Shown one piece after another: positions 9,975 through 19,856 of a stretch of 64,000 bases of DNA. The stretch spans positions 1 through 64,000 of the forward strand of contig JABACA010000008.1 in the NCBI GenBank assembly GCA_014237975.1, given 5' to 3'. The stretch is from Mariniblastus sp. GTDB taxonomy: Bacteria; Planctomycetota; Planctomycetia; Pirellulales; Pirellulaceae. Position 1 is the first letter of the stretch. Each line of letters begins with the position of its first letter. Position numbers and translations under genes: made by a program. Under the pieces are notes generated by a model. The model searched no databases. It had not been told where the DNA came from and was given only the letters and a program-made list of their open reading frames with translations.

Positions 9975-11321
9975 TTATTCGGCCGCATCTCGGGCGTGGC
10001 GATTCCGTTTCAGCTTTGAACGGATCTCTTCTTTTAAATGATTCAAAACCGAGTCCTTGTCGGTATTCTTGAGAATGTCGGATACGACCGACTTGGCAGA
10101 ACCCGATCCCCAGGATCCACCATGCTCGAAATAGTGCTTCGCGGCCTGACCAATAATGTAGGAACTGAATCCTGCCGCGGCACCCTGGGGAATGGCTGTC
10201 AGGACCACTCCCAGCTGTACCGTGGCTACCTTCAAGGCACTGGCACCCCACGAGGTAATCTCGCCCAATGCAAAAATGCCTGCCGCTTTCCCGATCGCCT
10301 TGGAGAGATTACGAGCCTGTGCCATTGAAAAATTCAGACCATAGACTTTGGAAAGTGAAAAAACCATGACTGCGTCGATCGCCAATCCGCTAATGATATC
10401 CACGATTCCCGGAGAAAATGCGACGACCACTGACTTGGTTCCAGCCATGGTCCAAATCAGCTGCGTTGCCTGACGGTTCCGCATTTCCACTCTCAGTGCA
10501 GCAATTCGATCACTCTTGTCCGCTGCAAACAGAGCCGCATTGATAGCGATTAATCCAAGTCCTTCTTTATCCAGCGTTTTCAGGATTAAGGATTTGAGTT
10601 CGGCCACTTCGGGGGCCGGTTTTCTCCATTCGGCTCGATGGGAGCCACCCGGTTTCTCGATCACGTATTCGACCGCTCTCGGATCGGCCGCAGTGGTAAC
10701 CACCAAATTCGGCGATATCAAATCTCCCAGTCGTTGCGCAAGTACTTTAAGCAGTGCTTGCAGGTCTTTCTCTGGATAGAGGTCTTTTTTGTTGAACACG
10801 AAAATGATCGGCTTCTGGACCGCCGCCAATTCAACCAGTGCGGCAAACTCCGTTTCATTCAAATCCGAGTCCGTTACAAACAAGATCAGGTCGGCCTGTC
10901 GAGCCGTCGTTTCTGCCAGCTCAGCTCGATCCGCCCCCCCCACTTCGTTGATTCCCGGTGTATCAATTAACACCAATTCAGAATTATCAAAACCGCGAAT
11001 ACGATGGCCGGCACCTTCCCACCGTGTTCCCCAAACCTGCTGGGTCCAGCCACCCTGAACATCAACGTCGGCAATCTGCTTCCCGATCAATGCATTAATT
11101 AACGCTGATTTCCCAGTGCTGATCTCACCAAAAATCACGATCTCGACACGGCCATTACTGATCTTGTCGTACATTTCATTCAATTGAACAAAATCGGATT
11201 TCAGCTCGGCTCGTTCCCGATCGGAGCAACCCCGCAAGCGCTCCAGGGTCGCTTCAACGGAATTGACCGCTTCCTGAAATTGCCGGTCAGTATTCTCTGA
11301 ATGATTGTCCAGTTGATTCAC
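9975..11321 (-). CDS. Dynamin/Era-like GTPase with C-terminal hydrophobic DUF697-like region
   Basis: P-loop GEISTGKSALINAL, DTPGINEVGG, VFNKKD; hydrophobic helical C-terminus. Confidence 0.8.
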   Translation of the reverse strand: MNQLDNHSENTDRQFQEAVNSVEATLERLRGCSDRERAELKSDFVQLNEMYDKISNGRVEIVIFGEISTGKSALINALIGKQIADVDVQGGWTQQVWGTRWEGAGHRIRGFDNSELVLIDTPGINEVGGADRAELAETTARQADLILFVTDSDLNETEFAALVELAAVQKPIIFVFNKKDLYPEKDLQALLKVLAQRLGDLISPNLVVTTAADPRAVEYVIEKPGGSHRAEWRKPAPEVAELKSLILKTLDKEGLGLIAINAALFAADKSDRIAALRVEMRNRQATQLIWTMAGTKSVVVAFSPGIVDIISGLAIDAVMVFSLSKVYGLNFSMAQARNLSKAIGKAAGIFALGEITSWGASALKVATVQLGVVLTAIPQGAAAGFSSYIIGQAAKHYFEHGGSWGSGSAKSVVSDILKNTDKDSVLNHLKEEIRSKLKRNRHARDAAE

Positions 11322-11329
11322 GACGGCAC

Positions 11330-12883
11330 CTATGAAGAACCGAGTTTGGAACGGGCAGATTGAACCAGTTTGCGCAATTCATCAACACTTGTCACGACAT
11401 CCCATTGCCGGCGAGCCAATCCGGCTAAACCACCTTCCGGAGTATTCATCTCATTACGAAAATACTCAATAAAAACAGCACCAATCCACTTGGTAATGAG
11501 CGCCTGCACGGCTCCCTGCATGACGCCTCCCGCAATGGTCCCGGCCAAAGGTACCGTTTTAATCAAGGATGCGGCTACCGACGTCACGGCGATCGAAGCA
11601 CCCTGGGCCCCCAGAAAGCCAACCAGGTTTTTTCCCATTTCGCTGAGCCATTGTGATGCGGTCTGCAGATCGACTTTTTGTTGGTAGACCTCGGCCAAAT
11701 CGAGAATCATTTTGGACGAAATCGCGGTTCCGGCCGCCAAGTCAACAAGGGGAAACGGGTTGATGGCAGCCACGCCACCGGCACCCCACATATACTTGTC
11801 AACAATGGACCAAGCCTTCTTATCGATCGATTCCTGAACCCGGCTTCTCGCTTTTTCAACCAGTCCCCGCGATTGCAACAACAGGTTGGCCGCCAACAGT
11901 TCTTTACCATCCTGCCGCAACACAACCATCATTCGATCGGCCAGGGGCTCAATCGAGGGTGGGACATCGACCTGTTCCTCAATTTCGCTGCCATCTACCT
12001 GGACCCGTCGCCGTACACGGCTACCCGTTTCGGCTTGAATGGAAACAATATCCTCAGCTCGAACAAACGGTTGAGTTTGATGTTGGATTTGCCCGATCAG
12101 TTTTTTTCGATCCTGATCTGAGTACCAGTCGACTTTATTAAGGCAAACGACAATCCGTTTTTCCATCTGCCCCAGGCGATCAAGTAATTCGTGTTCGCTG
12201 GCTCGCAAAGGCCCGTCAACCACCAAGATGACGAGATCGGCATCTTTGGCACTTTCGGATGCAATATGGACATGAGATTCGCCGTCGACCTCGCCCAGGC
12301 CCGGGGTATCGACCAATGTGACCCGGTCCATACCTGGCCAGGGAATCTCGTTGCGGGTAACGGTCGTCCCGCCACGGGTATCGGTTGCAAAAACGTTGCG
12401 CCCTGCCAGCAGGTTTAAAACCGACGACTTACCACTGGAAATCGTTCCGAAGGCAACGATTTCCAAAACCTGCTGTTCCCGTTTTTCCAACACCTGGCGT
12501 ACCAGCGGGTCCAGTTGACGGTTGATTTCTCCTTGCCCGTCGGTCTTGGTTTTTAAAGCTTCAATCTGCTCCAGATTTTCGTCGATTTCGCGCTGCTGCT
12601 GTGAATGCGACAACTGGCTGGGATTCTTGTCACGGCGCTGGCGGCGGCGTTTCTTGTAGATCGAGGCCCCCCACAATTTCCAGACGATCCAAACTGCGCT
12701 GGCGGTAACCAGCAATAGTCCGGAACCGACAACTACCAGGTAAAGAGTTCCCCAGATTTGCCCGAGCTCGGCAGCCGCCCTGTAATTTGAAAGCAACCAA
12801 TTCGGTAAATAGATCAACGCCAAGCCTGCAAATGCAGCCAGGACGATCATCATAAAACCGGACATGGTTTTGCGAAGTTGCAT
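11330..12883 (-). CDS. Membrane-anchored Era/dynamin-like GTPase with DUF697-like C-terminus
   Basis: Two N-terminal TM helices; GTISSGKSSVLNLLAG, LVDTPGLGEVDG, CLNKVDW; C-terminal hydrophobic region. Confidence 0.82.
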   Translation of the reverse strand: MQLRKTMSGFMMIVLAAFAGLALIYLPNWLLSNYRAAAELGQIWGTLYLVVVGSGLLLVTASAVWIVWKLWGASIYKKRRRQRRDKNPSQLSHSQQQREIDENLEQIEALKTKTDGQGEINRQLDPLVRQVLEKREQQVLEIVAFGTISSGKSSVLNLLAGRNVFATDTRGGTTVTRNEIPWPGMDRVTLVDTPGLGEVDGESHVHIASESAKDADLVILVVDGPLRASEHELLDRLGQMEKRIVVCLNKVDWYSDQDRKKLIGQIQHQTQPFVRAEDIVSIQAETGSRVRRRVQVDGSEIEEQVDVPPSIEPLADRMMVVLRQDGKELLAANLLLQSRGLVEKARSRVQESIDKKAWSIVDKYMWGAGGVAAINPFPLVDLAAGTAISSKMILDLAEVYQQKVDLQTASQWLSEMGKNLVGFLGAQGASIAVTSVAASLIKTVPLAGTIAGGVMQGAVQALITKWIGAVFIEYFRNEMNTPEGGLAGLARRQWDVVTSVDELRKLVQSARSKLGSS

Positions 12884-13141
12884 GGGCGACTCGATCCAGA
12901 AATTCAGTTCCGTGACAGGGGCCTGTTTGCACCCCTCGTCGATGTCCTACCCGGTATTCGCTGCTCAGGGCCGGGGTTGGCATCAAATTATTAGAATTCC
13001 ACGTTCTGAAACATAATAGCCCAGTTTTTTTCGTTGCTGGAACCAAAAAACCGTAATCAAGGGCCGTATGCCACGGCGATTCCGCCGAGAAGGTCGGCTG
13101 TACGAAAAAAAACGGTTGAGCGTGGCAAGATTACCTGATTT

Positions 13142-14449
13142 TCAGGCGAACAGGCCATTCAATACCGAACCATCGCGTACGATTGAGATGGGACGACCAA
13201 TACTGGTCTGGTATTCCTTGTGAGGATCGATACCCAAACTGTGATAGAAACTGGCGGCAACGTCCTCCGGAATAACCGCATCATTTTTTGGACCGGCCGC
13301 ACTTTCGTCACTTTCGCCAATCACCTGTCCGCCCAGCACTGGACCACCTCCCATCAACATACACATGCAGCGAGGGTAATGATCTCGCCCGCCCTCGGCA
13401 CTCCGTGTATTGATTTTTGGAGTTCGACCAAACTCGCCCGTCACGAACACCGTCGTCGTATCCAGCAAACCCTTTTCAGCCAGGCCTCTAAAAAGACCGG
13501 CCAGGCCCGCGTCAAGCTTGGGCAATAAATTTGTTTTAAGTTTGCTGAAGTTGTCTTGATGCGTGTCCCACCCGCCAAGGGTGACGGTCACAAATCGCAC
13601 ACCCGACTCGACCAGTCGTGTTGCCAACAAACAGCTTTGGCTGAAATCGTCTTCGCCGTAGAGTGCCCGCAACTTCTCCGATTCATGACTAATGTCAAAC
13701 GCTTCCCGGGTTCGCTTGGATGTGATCATGTCAAACGCTTTCTGACTGAACCGGTCCAGACCGCTTAACAGGTCATCCTGTTTCTTGATCGCGTTAAATT
13801 TCGTGTCAAGATTTCTTAATAAATTCTGGCGTTTCTCGACTTGATGCAACGTCATTCCTCCAGCCAGCGACACGCCTCGCACATTAAACGGTCGACCGGC
13901 GCGCGGTATCGCATTGGTGGCAAGCGGTGCATATTTCACACCCAAATGCCCTGGACCCTGGTTCGATTTTGGAATCGCGACAAAACTCGGAAGGTCCGCA
14001 GCGCCAGCCAACTCTTTGGAAACAACCGATCCGAAACAGGGGTATTCCACCGAGGGATTAGGGCGATTACCAGTGAACAGAAACCGCTGGCCCAAGGGGT
14101 GTGCGCCAAGCGAATGGGACACCCCCCGGAAAATGACATACTTATCCGCGCAACCGGCCAACTTGGGCAGATGCTCCGAAATCTGGATACCAGGAACATT
14201 CGTATTGATCGGTTTAAAGCTGCCACGGATTTCCGTTGGCCCCTCCGGCTTCAGATCAAACGTATCGAGATGGGAAGGGCCACCCGGTAACTCAACGAAA
14301 ATGGCCGATTGGGCTTTGGCGTCTTGACGAATTTCTCCTGCATCGGCCATCCGCATAAAACCGCTCATGGTAATACCGGCAGAACCAAGCATTCCGATTT
14401 TGATCGCATCGCGGCGAGCCATGCCGTCACACTGTTGATGACGTCCCAT
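13142..14449 (-). CDS. DUF1501 domain-containing protein
   Basis: MARRDAIKIGMLGSAGI; FVELPGGPSHLDTFDLKPEGPTEIRGSFKPI; GWDTHQDNF; VFVTGEFGRTPKIN...GRDHYPRC. Confidence 0.93.
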   Translation of the reverse strand: MGRHQQCDGMARRDAIKIGMLGSAGITMSGFMRMADAGEIRQDAKAQSAIFVELPGGPSHLDTFDLKPEGPTEIRGSFKPINTNVPGIQISEHLPKLAGCADKYVIFRGVSHSLGAHPLGQRFLFTGNRPNPSVEYPCFGSVVSKELAGAADLPSFVAIPKSNQGPGHLGVKYAPLATNAIPRAGRPFNVRGVSLAGGMTLHQVEKRQNLLRNLDTKFNAIKKQDDLLSGLDRFSQKAFDMITSKRTREAFDISHESEKLRALYGEDDFSQSCLLATRLVESGVRFVTVTLGGWDTHQDNFSKLKTNLLPKLDAGLAGLFRGLAEKGLLDTTTVFVTGEFGRTPKINTRSAEGGRDHYPRCMCMLMGGGPVLGGQVIGESDESAAGPKNDAVIPEDVAASFYHSLGIDPHKEYQTSIGRPISIVRDGSVLNGLFA

Positions 14450-14508
14450 AATTTCCCTTTCGAGGATTTGTTTCGGCAGCCTGCAATCGAACAGGCAACG
14501 CTGACTGT

Positions 14509-17301
14509 TTAATGATTGACAACAAATTCCTTGGTGTTAATCAAGGCCCACAATATCCCGCGCAGGCCCGTGGCAAAATCTTGTTCTCCAACCAGAAACT
14601 TCTCGCATTCAACTTTTTCTAGATCGGTCGGGTAGCGACCGAGGGTTCGCAAGTATGCCTCCGTGATCAACTTCCGATTTTCCAGTGGAATCGTTTGTTG
14701 CTCATACTCTTGTTCTCGTTTCTTCAGTTTCTGAAGTTTCGCAGCCTCTTTGCGACGTTGTTGTTTCAATTGTTCCACTTGTTTGGAATCACCCTGCTGT
14801 TCTTTTGTCTTGACCATCCGATTCAAACGGTCCAGCTGTTTTTGCAATTGCACAACCTGCTTTTGCTCGCTTTCTGCCAGACCTGATTGATTCCGCAATT
14901 TCGCAATTTCCGCAACCCATCCCGACCGATCCGCCAGCATGGAATGGATATCTCGGTCATTTTGCAGGTAGACGGTTTGAATCAAGCTGGTTTCGTCTGA
15001 CCGGTCACAATCACAACTGTTGGCCCGTTCCGATCGGCCGAACACCTGGAGTGCAAACGCAGAGGTCGGCACACCCTTTCGATTTCCGTAATTCAGGTTC
15101 GTGCCAGGAATGGAAATGGAGCGACCGTCAATCTTGTTGCGGTAAAGACGATTCTCTTCCCGGTTTAAGACTGCCTGCCGGGCAACATCAAAGACCACTT
15201 CGGCAGGAAGTCGGCGAGGCTGTGCCCGGCTAAAGTTGCGACGATCGTTCGCATTGGTTTCATTGGCGACCCAATCAACCTGGTACGTCCGGCTGTTCGT
15301 GATTTCCCGATGTAACCATTTCAGGTCGTAGCCGTTTTTGACAAACCCTTCTGCCAGGTAATCCAACAAAGGTGCATTGCTGGGGGGATTGGCCCGATTC
15401 AGATCATCCGCCGGTTCCACGATTCCAACACCAAAGTAGTGTGCCCAAACCCGGTTGACGATCGACTGGGCGAAATAGGGGTTATCCGATTGTCGCATCC
15501 ATTCCATTAATGGCTCGCGAACATCGTTGTATTGAGTTAGATCAATCGTTTCGCTACCCAGCAGAGTAGCCGTCTCGTGGAACTTGCCCCGTTTGCCCCT
15601 ATTGACTCGATCTTCCCGTTTCAGATCCATCTTGGGTGCATGGACCAATAATTCTGTAAACGGAATCGTTTTGCCATCTCGCAGCGCGGCAACCAGAGCG
15701 CGTTGCAACATGCCGCCACGAGTCTTCTCGGTATCGATACCCAGGTCCTGGTAGATTTTTTTGATTTGGGCCGCCCTCTCTTTACTTCCACCTTGAGTTC
15801 GGCCAATCGACACACCGGTAAAAAACTTGGAAAATTGTTGGAAGTCATCCTGACTCCATTGGTCAAAGGGGTGTTTATGACATTGGGCGCACTGTATACG
15901 AATCCCCAAAAAGGCATGAGCAAAACTGATCGCCCGTGTATCCTGCTCCTGAAACTCGCGCCGCATCCAAAAATACGGCATCGATTTGGTTTTTGCGAAC
16001 GAGTCATTTTCTTGATCTCGACTGGTTTTGCTCATCCGCTTGCAATAAGCGAGATAATCTTCATTCGGTCGACGGCTGGTAGCGACCACGATTCCCTCAA
16101 CCATTTCGTCATAAGGAACGTTCTTTTCAATCTTGTCATGAATCCATTGGTACCATTGCAAACTGGCCTTATCCTGACTGATTCCCATGTTCCTCAATTG
16201 CTGCGTGTTGTTACCGGTCAGGTCACAGAAAAAAGTGGTCCACCATGCGTTATACGCCTTGGAATTCAGCAATTGGTCAATCTTGTGGCTACGTTTTTGA
16301 ACATCACTGTCCGCAACAAATTGGCGGATTTCTTGCGGACTTGGCAGCGTCCCCGAAATATCAAGGCTGACCCGCCGCAGGAACGTCACGTCATCCGCTA
16401 CGGCAGACTGCCGAATCCCGAGTTTGTTGAGCTTTTGGAATACCAGGGAATCAATCTGGGTCGAAGCATCCTTAACTGAATTGGCAGACTTGGCAAATTT
16501 CAATTCGACCAGGTTACCTTGCCAATCATATTTTGGGCCGGCAGGTCGACTGGCTAACGCCCTCATGACGGGAATCGGTGCCACTGCATTGTCATAAAAG
16601 ACAACCAAATGGGTGTCACCGGGAACCTCTGCCGGTTTGACCATTCCCTCGGCAGTCACTTTTGCAATGGCCGTATTGTTGACCTGGAACCGACATAACG
16701 GAGTTACATCTTCGCTGACTCCGCCTTGCCAATGGGCAATCACTTGCAACTCGACCTGTTCAGGATTGTCCTCCTCGGTCAGGATAATCTCGGCCGGCAA
16801 GACTTCCAATTTCTCCAATCGCAGAGGCTTTTCGGCTGCAATGGCACCCGCTGCCACCCAACTTTTCAGTACGTTGTATTGCCAGCTACCCGTTTCGTAA
16901 CGCTGGCCCCCTTCATGAATATCTTCATCGGTCGGCTTTCTCAGGATCAAACTTTCCAGCGGTTGATCCAAATCGACACGACCACTGTCGGCTTCCGTCA
17001 AGGCAGCATGATCTTTGGCAAAGTCATAACCAAACAGAGACAATCGGAAACCACCCTGACCCTGGAACGATCCGTGGCAGGCGCGGCCATTGCAACCCAG
17101 ACGACTCAGCAGCGGCGTCACATGCCGCTGAAAATCGGGGACCTCATCCGTCTGTTTGGCAAATCGTTTTTCGACACTTGGCTGTAGACCCTCGTGGGGT
17201 GATTCTGCAGCTGAGAAGCCAGTCATTAACAGGCCGATTGCCACCATTACCAACATGTTGATCAACCGTTGCAACACGCGTGTATTTCTAGTTTGAACCA
17301 T
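14509..17301 (-). CDS. DUF1549 / DUF1553 domain-containing protein
   Basis: LGCNGRACHGSFQGQGGFRLSLFGYD; IDSLVFQKLNKLGI; RRVSLDISGTLPSPQEIRQF; FLGIRIQCAQCHKHPFDQW; SIVNRVWAHYFGVGIVEPADDL. Confidence 0.9.
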   Translation of the reverse strand: MVQTRNTRVLQRLINMLVMVAIGLLMTGFSAAESPHEGLQPSVEKRFAKQTDEVPDFQRHVTPLLSRLGCNGRACHGSFQGQGGFRLSLFGYDFAKDHAALTEADSGRVDLDQPLESLILRKPTDEDIHEGGQRYETGSWQYNVLKSWVAAGAIAAEKPLRLEKLEVLPAEIILTEEDNPEQVELQVIAHWQGGVSEDVTPLCRFQVNNTAIAKVTAEGMVKPAEVPGDTHLVVFYDNAVAPIPVMRALASRPAGPKYDWQGNLVELKFAKSANSVKDASTQIDSLVFQKLNKLGIRQSAVADDVTFLRRVSLDISGTLPSPQEIRQFVADSDVQKRSHKIDQLLNSKAYNAWWTTFFCDLTGNNTQQLRNMGISQDKASLQWYQWIHDKIEKNVPYDEMVEGIVVATSRRPNEDYLAYCKRMSKTSRDQENDSFAKTKSMPYFWMRREFQEQDTRAISFAHAFLGIRIQCAQCHKHPFDQWSQDDFQQFSKFFTGVSIGRTQGGSKERAAQIKKIYQDLGIDTEKTRGGMLQRALVAALRDGKTIPFTELLVHAPKMDLKREDRVNRGKRGKFHETATLLGSETIDLTQYNDVREPLMEWMRQSDNPYFAQSIVNRVWAHYFGVGIVEPADDLNRANPPSNAPLLDYLAEGFVKNGYDLKWLHREITNSRTYQVDWVANETNANDRRNFSRAQPRRLPAEVVFDVARQAVLNREENRLYRNKIDGRSISIPGTNLNYGNRKGVPTSAFALQVFGRSERANSCDCDRSDETSLIQTVYLQNDRDIHSMLADRSGWVAEIAKLRNQSGLAESEQKQVVQLQKQLDRLNRMVKTKEQQGDSKQVEQLKQQRRKEAAKLQKLKKREQEYEQQTIPLENRKLITEAYLRTLGRYPTDLEKVECEKFLVGEQDFATGLRGILWALINTKEFVVNH

Positions 17302-18226
17302 CATCACTTGCCTTATCCGATTTCTTGTTCTTGCCACGAATCGGCTTCTTGTTTTTTTCATCAGTCGATTGTTTTAGCGATTTTTTGTCAGTGGGTGCAT
17401 CACCGTCTACAACTTGATCCGACATGGCGCGCTGCATGTTCCGGGTTGCTGTACGCATGACCGAATCCATGTTTTTCTGGATTTCAAGCTGACGATCAGA
17501 TTGTTGTTCCACCAGTTCCGACAAACGTTTGAGACGCTCACGCAGCCTGACTTCTTCGGCCAGCAGCGCATCGGTTCGGTTATCGAACTGCTTGGCGATC
17601 AGGGATTCCAATTGTTTACGTTGCTGGGGAGTATCCTTGACCGCTACCTGAGCCGCTTTGAGCTTGATCCGGGAGCTTAACTTCCATTGCTCCAGTGCCG
17701 CGTCATATTGCTTGGTTTTTCCCTGGTCCTTCAACAATTGCAAACGGTGATAGGAATTGGAGAGGGACCGCATGGCCGATTGGTACTGACGCGGACGATT
17801 TTTCTCGAGCGACTTGAGTAACCGTGTCAGCTCGGGGTGATGTTGGTGAACAAACGCAAGCAGAGTCTCACGGGTCTTGCGATCGATTTTGATCGGTGGT
17901 TTTTCGGCTTGTGTTGGGGAATCTTTAGGCTTCTGTCCAACGTTTTGCACCCGCCTCACCTGCGCCGCAGTGGGGTCGACTGGGAGAAGCCCGCCGCCCT
18001 GACCGAAGGGATACGTTTGCTCGAGGGTTTGTGGCCCAGTATCGGTAAACGCCCGGTGAAGTTGAGGTAACAGAGAACTTTGTTCGGGCGTTTCCCAGTC
18101 TTGGTGGGTATCCACTTTATCACCAGTGGAACGGACGCTCCCTTCCTGGGCTATTCCGGCGTTGAGCAAAACGCCAACCATCAGCAAACCAACGCCACAC
18201 CCAACTCTGTTACAAGAAAGCTTCAT
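17288..18226 (-). CDS. Hypothetical exported helical/coiled-coil protein
   Basis: ORF with N-terminal signal sequence; start overlaps the preceding stop (ATGA); Lys/Gln-rich helices. Confidence 0.65.
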   Translation of the reverse strand: MKLSCNRVGCGVGLLMVGVLLNAGIAQEGSVRSTGDKVDTHQDWETPEQSSLLPQLHRAFTDTGPQTLEQTYPFGQGGGLLPVDPTAAQVRRVQNVGQKPKDSPTQAEKPPIKIDRKTRETLLAFVHQHHPELTRLLKSLEKNRPRQYQSAMRSLSNSYHRLQLLKDQGKTKQYDAALEQWKLSSRIKLKAAQVAVKDTPQQRKQLESLIAKQFDNRTDALLAEEVRLRERLKRLSELVEQQSDRQLEIQKNMDSVMRTATRNMQRAMSDQVVDGDAPTDKKSLKQSTDEKNKKPIRGKNKKSDKASDDGSN

Positions 18227-18888
18227 TTCGATTCGCTTCCCTCTTCACGCTCAAGGTCCATCAACGCCACCAGCATCCAGCTGCCAGATTCACTATCAAG
18301 ATCATTCTCTATATCACTTCCAGCAGGATCCAAACTCGGTTCGCCGCCAGGCATCCCGGTAAGTCTTAAGGTCAACCAAGGGTCATCATCGGAAAAAACC
18401 GGGACGGCCGGCTGGGATACAAACGACTCCCGATCGTCCCAGTCTACCAGGTTACTCCAAGCATCGACCACATCCAGGGTCATCACGGCCAGTGAATCAC
18501 GCTCTCCTGTTGGTGACAACTGCCAAGCCCAAACGGCAGCAACCAGAGCAATACAAGCCGCGGCTGCAAACAGAACTGCTGGCAGACGGCGCCTGGTTAC
18601 AGGTGCGACCGTTCGATCGGTCGACAATCCTGCTGCCCGACGTTCCACAACAGGGGCACGTCCCGTTCTGTGTTGCCGGGAATCTGAATCCGACAACGCC
18701 GGCCCAAAACAGGGGTACGCCAACTCGCCGAGTTCCATTACCCGGACGACCGCATCGCGAACTGCCTGGTCCTCAGCCATGCGGTCTTCGAACTCCTGCC
18801 GCTGCAACTCTGTCATTTCATCGGCAATGTAACAGAACGCCTGCCAGTCCAGCTCGTTCGAACCGCGATTTAAATTGGGATCCAAACT
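18223..18888 (-). CDS. Putative anti-sigma factor-like membrane protein
   Basis: Directly follows ECF sigma gene; N-terminal ~100 aa soluble region then a single TM helix (LPAVLFAAAACIALVAAVWAW). Confidence 0.6.
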   Translation of the reverse strand, partial: SLDPNLNRGSNELDWQAFCYIADEMTELQRQEFEDRMAEDQAVRDAVVRVMELGELAYPCFGPALSDSDSRQHRTGRAPVVERRAAGLSTDRTVAPVTRRRLPAVLFAAAACIALVAAVWAWQLSPTGERDSLAVMTLDVVDAWSNLVDWDDRESFVSQPAVPVFSDDDPWLTLRLTGMPGGEPSLDPAGSDIENDLDSESGSWMLVALMDLEREEGSESK

Positions 18889-18939
18889 CATTTCAACACT
18901 TTCCTGATTCAAGTTCCTGGGAGAATCCAAAATGGATAC

Positions 18940-19503
18940 TCACTTTAGTTCGTTTAATTTCATTCTCAATTTAGCAAGACTGTTTCTCATTCGCGTCAAC
19001 ACGGTTCCCAGGGGAACCTCTAGCCGCTGGGCGATCTCGGCGAATTTCAATCCTTCGTAGATCCGTAACTGAACAATCACTTGCAATTCCGGGCTCAACT
19101 CCCCCAAGGCCAATCGAATCTGTTCGACATCTTCCGCACGTATTACCCCTTGAATGCTCTCATCGAGCGACTGGGCGTTTTCCCGGGATCTGGCATGCCA
19201 AGCCAATTTTTGATTCGCTCGCTTGGCAACCTTACCTCGACGGATCGACAACATCGCCTCGTTGTAGGCGACTTTAAACAGCCAAGCACGCCGGGCCTTG
19301 CTGGTGATGTCCCCCCCTTTTTCAATCAACCTGACAAACGTGGTTTGAACGATATCTGCGGCCAGCGCCGGATCTTTTAGCAGGCCCAGTAAAAACCGCT
19401 CAATTTCTGCCGCATGAGCTTCAAACGCCCGTTCGGCATTCGCATCATCCAGCCGGTCTGAAAAATTTGGTTCGTCGTTCAATTCAAAAGCCGCTCGGCT
19501 CAA
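18940..19503 (-). CDS. RNA polymerase sigma factor, ECF subfamily
   Basis: Region 2 (DPALAADIVQTTFVRLIEKGGDITSKARRAWLFKVAYNEAML) and region 4 (LGELSPELQVIVQLRIYEGLKFAEIAQRLEVPLGTVLTRMRNSLAKLR); TTG start. Confidence 0.92.
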   Translation of the reverse strand: MSRAAFELNDEPNFSDRLDDANAERAFEAHAAEIERFLLGLLKDPALAADIVQTTFVRLIEKGGDITSKARRAWLFKVAYNEAMLSIRRGKVAKRANQKLAWHARSRENAQSLDESIQGVIRAEDVEQIRLALGELSPELQVIVQLRIYEGLKFAEIAQRLEVPLGTVLTRMRNSLAKLRMKLNELK

Positions 19504-19856
19504 ATGCCTTCATCGAAAAAACAAGTTGGACAAACAAAGTCCAAGCGACGCATTTTTAATACGTTTTGAGTACTTATTATTGCCAAATTCCCTTGGGTTC
19601 CAGAAAAAAGCGATGAATTTAGGCATCTCCGAGGACAGAAAGCCCAGCAGACCGCCAAAACCATGTATTTCTGCCCGCCTTGATCGTGGATCGAGCTGGA
19701 TTTTTTCCGGGCAAAACCGAGGCAATTTGGTTGAGTTGGCGTAGAAAAGCGTGGGCGGCACTGGAAAATGACTGCCCAGCATCGAAGCCTTGCCATAATC
19801 TGGATTTACGGTCATCATTTTCAAGTCCCTCAGTCATACGGTTTTTTTGGCCAACC

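Noticed and set aside
14509-17301. Unusual CNGRACH haem-like motif in the DUF1549/DUF1553 protein
   Set aside because: A CN-x-x-ACHG variant is, to my knowledge, common in this planctomycete family, so it is not a novelty of this locus.
19510-19824. Overlapping short ORFs on both strands between the ECF sigma gene and the ABC permease
   Set aside because: No recognisable domain, mutually overlapping in several frames and coinciding with the likely promoter region of the sigma operon.
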